DNA from: Solirubrobacter deserti
Lineage (GTDB): Bacteria; Actinomycetota; Thermoleophilia; Solirubrobacterales; Solirubrobacteraceae
Direction: 5' to 3'
DNA length: 40,739 nucleotides
Assembly (NCBI RefSeq): GCF_027587175.1
Contig: NZ_JAPCID010000064.1
Location: 1 to 40,739 of the forward strand
Positions 15,869-22,288 of this stretch are shown here, one piece after another. The notes beneath the pieces are model-generated. The model did not search any database. It had not been told where the DNA came from and was given only the letters and a program-made list of their open reading frames with translations. A program made the position numbers and the translations under genes. Position 1 is the first letter of the stretch, and every line of letters starts with the position of its first letter.

Positions 15869-18346
15869 ATGAGAGAGCGGGGATTCGATCGCCGGCACTT
15901 CCTGAAGCTCGCCGGTGGCGCGGCCGGAGCGGCCGCGCTGGGTCAGTTGCCACAGTGGGTCGCGCCCGGGGCCGCTTCGGCGGCGCTGGACCCGGCGCCG
16001 TTCAGCCTGGGGGTCGCATCGGGCGATCCGTCGGCGACCGGGGTGATGCTGTGGACGCGGGTCGACCCCGGCGCGATGGCCTTCGTGCCGGTGCGCTGGG
16101 AGGTGTCCGAGAACGAGGCGTTCACGAAGGTCGTCAAGCGCGACACGTACTACGCCGATCCGGCGTGGGACCTCACGGTGCACGCGCAGGTCGACGGGCT
16201 GAAGGCGGGCCGCTGGTACTGGTACCGGTTCAACACCGGCGGCCAGGAGAGCGTGATCGGGCGCACGCGCACGCTGCCGCCCGCCAACGCGGCGAACGAG
16301 CCGCTGCGGTTCGCGTTCGCGTCCTGCCAGAACTGGGTCGGCGGCGCCTACCCGGCCTACCGCGACATGGCCGAGCAGGACCTGGACTTCGTCCTGCACC
16401 TGGGCGACTACATCTACGAGACCGCGACCGGCAGCCTGGCGGAGTTCCGGCGCCTGCACGCGCTCTACAAGTCCTCGGCCGAGCTGCGCGAGGCGCACCG
16501 CAAGTTCCCGTTCATCACCACGTGGGACGACCACGAGGTCTCCAACAACTACGCCGGCGAGGTCCCGGGCACGGCCAACGACGCGCGCCCGCACCTGGAG
16601 CGGCGCGCGAACGCCTACAAGGCCTACTACGAGTACCTGCCGCTGCGCTACCAGTCGCTGCCGCGCGACGAGCACCTGTACCTCTACAAGCGCTTCCAGT
16701 GGGGCCGGCTGGCCGAGTTCAGCGTGCTGGACACGCGCCAGTACCGCTCCGACCAAGCATGCGGCGACGGGATGCGCGCCCCCTGCGACGAGGTCTACGA
16801 TCCCGCCCGCACGATGACCGGCCCCGAGCAGGAGCAGTGGCTGCTCCGCGGGCTCAAGCAGTCAAAGGCGCGCTGGAACGTGATCGCCCAGCAGACGATC
16901 ATGGCCCCGTTCGACTACGACCTCGGGCCGGGCGAGGTCTACAACCTCGACCAGTGGGACGGCTACCCCGCAGCGCGCGAGCGGATCCTGCGCACGCTCG
17001 AGGGCGAGCGCGTGTCGAACCCGGTGATCCTCGCCGGCGACTGGCACTCCAACTGGGTCAACGACGTCGAGCTCGACGACCGGCTGGTCGCCACCGAGTT
17101 CGCGGGCACGTCGATCTCGTCCGGGATCGGCTGGGACGCGGCGGTGCGCGAGGGCCTGGACGCGAACCCGCACGTGAAGTTCTACGAGGGCGGCTACCGA
17201 GGCTACGTCAAGTGCGAGGTCGACCGCGACCGCTGGGAGACGACGCTGCGGATCGTCACCGCGCCGAACAACGCGGCGTCGCCGGCCTACACGCTGGCCG
17301 CGTTCGACGTGGCGGCGGGCACCCCGGGCGCGCGCCGGCTGGACGCGGGCACCGGGTTGGCGGGCAAGGTCACCGGCACGGGCGGCGCGCCGCTGCGCAA
17401 CGTCGAGATCGAGGTGCGCAACGCGAGCGGGGCGCTCGTGGTGGAGCGCCCGACCGACGCCGACGGCGAGTTCAGCCTGTTCGTCGCACCCGGCAGCTAC
17501 TCGGTGACCGCGAACGGCGTCGGCTACGAGGTGGCGACCAAGCCGGCGACGGTCACGGGCGCTTCGATCGCGAAGCTCGACTTCGCGCTCACGCCGGTCG
17601 GCTTGCGCGCGGCGAGCGGGCGGCTGCTGCCGGGCGCCCGGGCCGAGGCCCGCGCGACGGACCTGGTGCTGGAGAACGCCAAGCTCGCGCTCGGGCTCTC
17701 GCTCACGTTCGAGGACGGTCAGCTGACCCCGACCACGCGTGGCAAGCCGCTTGACCTGGCCGCGGTCGGCCACGTCGACCAGCTCGACTGGATCAACCTG
17801 CCGTACACGTCGGTCGCGCAGCCGACCGGCCCGGAGGCCTGGCAGATGCGCACGGTGCGCAACACGACGGTCGAGGTGGTCTCGCCGGGCGTCGTGCGCG
17901 CGACCGGGACGGCGAGCAACCCGACGGGGATCAGCGTCGTCACGACGTACACGCTGGAGGCCGACCGCGACTTCGTCCGGATCGCGTCCGTGTTCACCAA
18001 CACGACGGCCACCGCGCTCACGTTCTGGCTCGGCGACGCCATGGACCACGACGGCACGGGCCAGCGCAGCGGCGTCGCCGGGCACGGCACGATCGCGACC
18101 CCGTACGCCGAGCAGGCGTTCTACCCGCCGTCCAAGCCGTGGATCGGCATGACCGGCACCGACGGCCAGACGTACGGGCTCGTCTACGCGCAGGCCGGCT
18201 TCACGGCGTACGGCAACGGCAACTGGATCCAGTCCCAGCGACAGATCACGCTCGCGCCGGGTGCGTCGTTCGAGCTGGTGCGCGACCTGGTGGCCGTCAG
18301 CAACGGCTTCGGCGACCCGTGGGCGGTGCTGGACAGCCGGGTCTAG
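15869..18346 (+). CDS. PhoD-like phosphatase/phosphodiesterase with two extra C-terminal domains
   Basis: A Tat-exported metallophosphatase, 825 residues from the ATG at 15869; a GTG at 15803 would add 22 residues in front of the signal. The Tat signal contains RRHFLKLAGGAAGAAALG, with the pair at residues 8-9. A PhoD N-terminal domain (FSLGVASGDPSATGVMLWTR) leads to the catalytic domain with FASCQNWVGG, DFVLHLGDYIYE, TWDDHEVSNNY and ILAGDWHSNWV, the metal-binding motifs of PhoD alkaline phosphatases. After about residue 490 comes a carboxypeptidase-regulatory-like beta domain (TGLAGKVTGTGGAPLRNVEI), then a ~230-residue beta-rich domain I do not recognise. Standard PhoD proteins end after the catalytic domain, so this is an unusual fusion. 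It is expected to act outside the membrane in phosphate release. The TAG stop shares CTAG with the convergent regulator. Confidence 0.9.
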   Translation: MRERGFDRRHFLKLAGGAAGAAALGQLPQWVAPGAASAALDPAPFSLGVASGDPSATGVMLWTRVDPGAMAFVPVRWEVSENEAFTKVVKRDTYYADPAWDLTVHAQVDGLKAGRWYWYRFNTGGQESVIGRTRTLPPANAANEPLRFAFASCQNWVGGAYPAYRDMAEQDLDFVLHLGDYIYETATGSLAEFRRLHALYKSSAELREAHRKFPFITTWDDHEVSNNYAGEVPGTANDARPHLERRANAYKAYYEYLPLRYQSLPRDEHLYLYKRFQWGRLAEFSVLDTRQYRSDQACGDGMRAPCDEVYDPARTMTGPEQEQWLLRGLKQSKARWNVIAQQTIMAPFDYDLGPGEVYNLDQWDGYPAARERILRTLEGERVSNPVILAGDWHSNWVNDVELDDRLVATEFAGTSISSGIGWDAAVREGLDANPHVKFYEGGYRGYVKCEVDRDRWETTLRIVTAPNNAASPAYTLAAFDVAAGTPGARRLDAGTGLAGKVTGTGGAPLRNVEIEVRNASGALVVERPTDADGEFSLFVAPGSYSVTANGVGYEVATKPATVTGASIAKLDFALTPVGLRAASGRLLPGARAEARATDLVLENAKLALGLSLTFEDGQLTPTTRGKPLDLAAVGHVDQLDWINLPYTSVAQPTGPEAWQMRTVRNTTVEVVSPGVVRATGTASNPTGISVVTTYTLEADRDFVRIASVFTNTTATALTFWLGDAMDHDGTGQRSGVAGHGTIATPYAEQAFYPPSKPWIGMTGTDGQTYGLVYAQAGFTAYGNGNWIQSQRQITLAPGASFELVRDLVAVSNGFGDPWAVLDSRV

Positions 18347-18945
18347 ATCCAGCCCTCCTCGTAGGCGATCCGCGCCGCTTCGGCGCGGGTCGGCGCGTTG
18401 AGCTTGGCCATCGCCGAGGACAGGTAGTTGCGCACCGTCCCCGGGGCGAGGTGCGCGACCTCGGCGATGGCGCTCGCGCTGCGCCCGGCGTGGACGTGGC
18501 GCAGCAGGTCGAGCTCGCGCTCGCTGAGTGGACACGTGCCCTCGGTGAGCGCGGTGGCCGCGATCTCGGAGTCCACATAGCGGCCACCGCCGTGCACGTC
18601 GCGCAGGATCCGCGCGAGCCGGTCGGCGGGCGTCGTCTTGGGCACGAAGGCGCGGGCGCCGGCCGTGAGCGCGCGCCGCAGCACGCCGGGCCGCGCGTGC
18701 CGCGTGAGCAGCACGACCGGGACCGCCCGCCGCGCGAGGATCGCCTCCGTGGCCGACACGCCGTCGAGCTCGGGCATCTCGAGGTCGAGCACGACCAGGT
18801 CCGGCTCGTGCTGGGCGGCGAGCTCGACCGCCGCTCGCCCGTTCCCGGCCTGCGCCACGACCGTGAAGTCCGGCTCGAGCTCGAGCAGCGTGGCGAGCGC
18901 CTCGCGCAGGAGATCCTCGTCGTCGGCGAGCAGCAGCCGGATCAC
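18343..18945 (-). CDS. NarL/DesR-like response regulator
   Basis: A 200-residue regulator: receiver domain with acidic pair D8-D9, phospho-acceptor D54 (LVVLDLEMPELDG), a conserved LLTRHARPG segment and K near residue 103 in AFVPKTTPADRLA. It is followed by a LuxR-type HTH: LSERELDLLRHVHAGRSASA and APGTVRNYLSSAMAKL. This layout and the pairing with a HisKA_3 kinase match DesK/DesR systems. It starts with GTG at 18945 inside a GTGA overlap with the kinase stop codon, so the pair is translationally coupled. Likely targets are the ABC exporter genes diverging from the kinase gene and the operon itself. Stop codons overlap those of the PhoD gene by three bases. Confidence 0.93.
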   Translation of the reverse strand: MIRLLLADDEDLLREALATLLELEPDFTVVAQAGNGRAAVELAAQHEPDLVVLDLEMPELDGVSATEAILARRAVPVVLLTRHARPGVLRRALTAGARAFVPKTTPADRLARILRDVHGGGRYVDSEIAATALTEGTCPLSERELDLLRHVHAGRSASAIAEVAHLAPGTVRNYLSSAMAKLNAPTRAEAARIAYEEGWI

Positions 18946-20078
18946 GGCCGGTGCGGCGCGCGGCCGCAGAGCTCGAAGCCACGCGGCGCGAGCGGCGCCG
19001 CCTCCACGCGGCCGCCGACCGCCGCGAAGCGCTCGCGCAGGCCCGCGACGCCCGTCCCGTCGCCGTCGGGCACGACCACGCGGGCGACGCCGTCGTCGAT
19101 CACGCGCACGACCACGTCGTCGCCGTCGCGCTCGACCGCGATCTCACAGCGTTCGGCGCGGGTGTGGCGGAGCAGGTTCGTGGCGCCCTCGCGCACCAGC
19201 GACCCGAACAGCGGCTGCAGCGCGACCGGGACGGTCTCGGGCGCGCCCTCGACCTCGGCGTCGACGCCCGCCGCCTTCAGGATGCCGACGGCGTTGGCCA
19301 GCTCGGTCGCCAGGCCTACACGCCGGTAGCCCTGGACGAGCTCGCGCGTCTCACTGAGCGCCTGCAGCGCCAGCGCGTGCGCGTCGTCGGCGTGCCGGCG
19401 CGCGGCATCGTCGTCGCGCCCGATCAGCCGCGAGGCGAGCTGCGCCTTCAACGCGATGGCCTGCAGCTGGTGGCCCTGGATGTCGTGCAGGTCGCCCGCG
19501 AAGCGCAGTCGCTCGCGCAGCACGGCGACCTCGCCGGCCTGCTCGCGCGCCTGGTCGAGCCGCAGCGTCACGTCCCACACCCACACCTGCGCGAGGCAGG
19601 CCAGGGCGAACGAGGCCAGCACGAACACGCCGCTGAGCCCCGCGTCCGGCGTTCCCGTCGCGGCCCAGCCGACCGCGAACGCGGCCGCCAGCCCGGCCAC
19701 GATCACCAGCCAGCGCCCGCGCGGCCCGGCGCCGAACGTCACCCCGCACACGACGCCGGAGAACGGCAGCACCCACATCCAGCGCGTCTCGTCGACCAGC
19801 GCGGCCCACAGCACGAGCGCGACCGCCGCGGCGGCCAGCACCACCGGCAGCGACCGCCGTGCCGCGTCCAGGCCCGCCATCCCGCCCAGCAGCAGCCGCG
19901 TCTGCACGTAGCCCACGAACGCCAGCGCCACGAACGCGGCGGACACGGCCCAGGGCTCGAGGTCGTCACGCGCGAACAGATCGGCGGCCGGGATCAGCAC
20001 GACGAGGCCCGCGACGCTCGCGAGCGTCCACTGGGTCAGCCGCCGCATCCACTGCAGGCCGTTCTCGGTCCGGTCCAT
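18942..20078 (-). CDS. DesK-like sensor histidine kinase
   Basis: A 378-residue membrane kinase from the ATG at 20078. The N-terminal half has about six hydrophobic segments (WTLASVAGLVVLIPA through GVFVLASFALACLAQ). The dimerisation domain is of the HisKA_3 type with H198 in FAGDLHDIQGHQLQAIALK. The HATPase domain includes LVREGATNLLRHTRA (N-box), VIDDGVARVV and a terminal DGTGVAGLRERFAAVGG. There is no extracellular sensor domain, so signals are probably read within the membrane, as in DesK or antibiotic/lipid-sensing kinases. It heads a two-gene unit with the response regulator. A TAGGTT box seven bases before the ATG suggests a leaderless transcript. Confidence 0.93.
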   Translation of the reverse strand: MDRTENGLQWMRRLTQWTLASVAGLVVLIPAADLFARDDLEPWAVSAAFVALAFVGYVQTRLLLGGMAGLDAARRSLPVVLAAAAVALVLWAALVDETRWMWVLPFSGVVCGVTFGAGPRGRWLVIVAGLAAAFAVGWAATGTPDAGLSGVFVLASFALACLAQVWVWDVTLRLDQAREQAGEVAVLRERLRFAGDLHDIQGHQLQAIALKAQLASRLIGRDDDAARRHADDAHALALQALSETRELVQGYRRVGLATELANAVGILKAAGVDAEVEGAPETVPVALQPLFGSLVREGATNLLRHTRAERCEIAVERDGDDVVVRVIDDGVARVVVPDGDGTGVAGLRERFAAVGGRVEAAPLAPRGFELCGRAPHRP

Positions 20079-20085
20079 CCCGGGC

Positions 20086-20091
20086 AACCTA
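20086..20091 (-). promoter_or_regulatory. -10-like box TAGGTT before the kinase ATG
   Basis: Read on the minus strand, TAGGTT is followed by seven bases and ATG, which would give a leaderless transcript. A TTGTCA, which is the complement of one of the TGACA repeats, lies 14 bases upstream of the box; this is too close for a standard -35 but fits an activator or repressor site overlapping the promoter. Confidence 0.45.
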
Positions 20092-20105
20092 GCTCGCGCG
20101 CGGGA

Positions 20106-20131
20106 TGACAAGCGCATGACATCCGGTGACA
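20106..20131. promoter_or_regulatory. Three phased TGACA repeats in the kinase/ABC divergent region
   Basis: TGACA occurs at 20106-20110, 20117-20121 and 20127-20131, that is 11 and 10 bases apart, with similar trailing bases (AGCGC, TCCGG, ACCGG). One-turn spacing of direct repeats is typical of cooperative binding by NarL/DesR-type regulators. The position between the two-component genes and the ABC exporter makes the local response regulator the obvious candidate ligand. Confidence 0.5.
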
Positions 20132-20176
20132 ACCGGGCACTAACGAGGACCCGCCCGCGCAGGCAGGCTGCTGGAC

Positions 20177-21058
20177 ATGGCCGTGATCGAAGTGACCGAC
20201 CTGCGCTGCACCTACGGCGCCCACACCGCCGTCGACGGCGTCGACTTCAGCGTCGAGCGGGGCGAGGTGTTCGCGCTGCTCGGCGCCAACGGCGCGGGCA
20301 AGACGACCACGCTGGAAGCGCTGGAGGGCCACCACGCGCCCGCGGGTGGCCGCGTCCGCGTGTTCGGGCACGACCCGCGCGCCGAGCGCCGGGCCGTGCG
20401 CCGCCGGACCGGGGTGATGCTGCAGGACGGCGGGTTCGCGGGGGAGCTGACCGTGCGCGAGACGGCCGAGCTGTGGGCGCGGCTCGGCAGCCGCGCCGGC
20501 GACGTCGCCCACGACCTCGAGCGGCTCGACCTGACCGCCCGCGCCGACGTGGCCGTGGAGCAGCTCAGCGGCGGCGAGCGACGCCGGCTGGAGGTCGCGC
20601 TCGCCATCCACGGCAGCCCTGACCTGCTCGTCCTGGACGAGCCCACCACGGGTCTGGACCCCGAGTCGCGCCGCCGTACCTGGCAGCTGATCGGCGAGCT
20701 CGTGGACGCCGGCACGACAATCCTGCTCACCACCCACTACCTGGAGGAGGCGGAGGCGCTCGCGCACCGCGTGGCGATCCTGCGCGACGGCCGGATCGTC
20801 CGCGCCGGCTCGCTCGGCGACGTTTCCGCCGCGCTCCCCGCGCGGATCTCCTTCCGTGCGCCGCCGCACCCGCTCCCCGACGATCTCGCCGCGCTCCGGA
20901 CGCACGGCCGCCTCGGCGAGCTCGTCCTCGAGACCCACCACCTGCAGCGCGACCTCCGCCGCCTCCTGAACTGGGCGGACACCCACGACCTGACCCTCGA
21001 GCGCCTGCACGCCCGCGGCGGCACGCTCGAAGACGCCTTTCTCGGAGTGATCGCATGA
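20177..21058 (+). CDS. ABC transporter ATP-binding protein (drug/antibiotic exporter type)
   Basis: A 293-residue ATPase with all ABC motifs: Walker A LLGANGAGKTTT (about 34-45), Q-loop MLQDGGF, signature LSGGERRRLE (about 133-142), Walker B LLVLDEPTTGLD, and H-loop TTHYLEEAE. The C-terminal ~70 residues are the usual helical extension of the DrrA/CcmA-like export group. It pairs with the ABC-2 permease that follows (ATGA overlap at 21055-21058). Together they would form a 2+2 exporter of the kind often controlled by DesK/DesR-like systems; the substrate is unknown. The start at 20177 places the first beta strand (VIEVTDLRCTYG) normally. Confidence 0.95.
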   Translation: MAVIEVTDLRCTYGAHTAVDGVDFSVERGEVFALLGANGAGKTTTLEALEGHHAPAGGRVRVFGHDPRAERRAVRRRTGVMLQDGGFAGELTVRETAELWARLGSRAGDVAHDLERLDLTARADVAVEQLSGGERRRLEVALAIHGSPDLLVLDEPTTGLDPESRRRTWQLIGELVDAGTTILLTTHYLEEAEALAHRVAILRDGRIVRAGSLGDVSAALPARISFRAPPHPLPDDLAALRTHGRLGELVLETHHLQRDLRRLLNWADTHDLTLERLHARGGTLEDAFLGVIA

Positions 21059-21765
21059 ACCGCGTGCTCGCCCTCGCCCTGTCCGAAGTCCGCATCCTCG
21101 GCCGCAACAAGCTCGTGCTCGCCACGGCGCTGCTGCTCCCGCTCGCCCTCGGCGCGATGATCGCCGCCGACGGGGAGGACGGCAGCTGGGGCGGGGTGGT
21201 CGCGATGCAGTTCGTGTTCGTGATGCTGTTCTGCGTCTACGCCACGGCGACGACCTCGCTCGCCGCCCGTCGCCGCCAGCTCGTGCTCAAGCGGCTGCGC
21301 AGCGGCGAGCTGAGCGACCCGCAGATCCTCGCCGGGCTCCTGCTGCCGTTGCTGGTCCTGGCCGGGGCGCAGTCGGTGCTCCTGCTGGCGTGCGCGGTCG
21401 CGTTCGGCGCGCCGCTACCCGAGCGGCCGCTGACGCTCGTGCCCGCGTACGTGCTCGGCAGCGTGATGTCGGCCTCGCTCGCGCTCGCGACCGCCGCGTT
21501 CACGGCCAGCGCCGAGCTCGCCCAGGTGACCGTCGCGCCGGTCTTCCTGGCCGCGATCACGAGCGCCGCGTGGGCGCTGTCGGTCACCGCCGACGCGGTC
21601 ACGACGGTGATGCACCTGACGCCCGGCGGCGGGCTCGCCGACCTCGTCCGCCAGGGCTGGGAGCAGGGCGGCAGCGTCGTCGCGCCCGCCGCGGGCCTGA
21701 TCGTGTGGACCGGGATCGGCTACGAGGTCAGCAGGCGCTGCTTCCGCTGGGAGCCGCGCCGCTGA
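21055..21765 (+). CDS. ABC-2 type transporter permease
   Basis: A 236-residue membrane protein with six hydrophobic segments (for example LVLATALLLPLALGAMIAAD, MQFVFVMLFCVYATATTSLA, LLPLLVLAGAQSVLLLACAV and VAPAAGLIVWTGIGY). It is the channel half of the exporter formed with the upstream ATPase. The central LAARRRQLVLKRLRSGELSD is the cytosolic coupling segment seen in DrrB-like permeases, which contact the ATPase Q-loop region. Its start overlaps the stop of the ATPase gene, so both are made in equal amounts. Divergent from the kinase/regulator pair, it is probably induced by it. Confidence 0.92.
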   Translation: MNRVLALALSEVRILGRNKLVLATALLLPLALGAMIAADGEDGSWGGVVAMQFVFVMLFCVYATATTSLAARRRQLVLKRLRSGELSDPQILAGLLLPLLVLAGAQSVLLLACAVAFGAPLPERPLTLVPAYVLGSVMSASLALATAAFTASAELAQVTVAPVFLAAITSAAWALSVTADAVTTVMHLTPGGGLADLVRQGWEQGGSVVAPAAGLIVWTGIGYEVSRRCFRWEPRR

Positions 21766-21807
21766 GACGCAACTGTCGCTCCGGATCTCTGTATCAAACG
21801 CGAAGTC

Positions 21808-21837
21808 TTGACAAACAGCCTCGAGCGCGGAGAGGAT
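21808..21837 (+). promoter_or_regulatory. Promoter-like element TTGACA-N18-GAGGAT upstream of the EACC1/caspase operon
   Basis: TTGACA at 21808-21813 is a perfect -35 hexamer; GAGGAT at 21832-21837, 18 bases further, is a fair -10. It lies in the only AT-richer gap of this area, 44 bases ahead of the EACC1-like gene. Together with the strong ribosome-binding site it suggests the operon has its own housekeeping-type promoter and is not driven by read-through from the exporter. Confidence 0.5.
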
Positions 21838-21864
21838 GGCCTCATCCGCATCCAGCGGATCGTC

Positions 21865-21874
21865 GAGAGGGAGG
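21865..21874 (+). promoter_or_regulatory. Strong Shine-Dalgarno site of the EACC1-like gene
   Basis: GAGAGGGAGG ends six bases before the ATG at 21881. It decides the start against an in-frame ATG at 21836 that would lie upstream of this site. Confidence 0.7.
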
Positions 21875-21880
21875 TACGGC

Positions 21881-22282
21881 ATGTCCGGCGCGCCCGAGAC
21901 GGGCACCATTCGACTCCACGTCAAGCCTCGGAGCAGGTTCTTCGCTGAGGACGACGATCGTGCCCGTGAAGAAGCGGGCGAGGTCGAGCGGGAGCTCGCC
22001 CGCGAGCTGCCGAATCACGCTGAGCTCCGTCCGGGACCCTCGGACAAGGGCGTGATCACGGACATCGTGATCCCACTGGCATCCAGCGGCGCATTGACGG
22101 CCGCCACCGAGGTCTTCAAGGCGTGGCTCAACAAGCGCCCCCAGCATCGCTCTCTGGATGTCGAGTACGAGGTCGAGCAGGACGGTGCGCCCAGCCGCTC
22201 GGGCAAGCTGTCGATCGACGCCGAGAACGTCGACGACGCGGTGCTCGAAGCGGTCGTCGCAAACACGCTCAACGGCGAGTGA
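21881..22282 (+). CDS. EACC1-like effector-associated constant component
   Basis: A 133-residue protein, MSGAPETGTIRLHVKPRSRF. It has an N-terminal beta strand, a charged helix (ARELPNHAELRPG), a short hydrophobic stretch VITDIVIPLASSGALTAATE, the amphipathic FKAWLNKRPQHRSLDVEYEV, and a final strand-helix SIDAENVDDAVLEAVVANTL. The segment GALTAATEVFKAWLNKRP followed by a basic beta strand is the pattern I associate with EACC1, the small protein that accompanies caspase and other peptidase effectors in NTP-dependent conflict systems described by Aravind and colleagues. Its exact biochemical task is not established; it is thought to link sensing to the effector. The caspase gene follows after six bases. 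A strong Shine-Dalgarno sequence fixes the start. Confidence 0.78.
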   Translation: MSGAPETGTIRLHVKPRSRFFAEDDDRAREEAGEVERELARELPNHAELRPGPSDKGVITDIVIPLASSGALTAATEVFKAWLNKRPQHRSLDVEYEVEQDGAPSRSGKLSIDAENVDDAVLEAVVANTLNGE

Positions 22283-22288
22283 GGCCGC

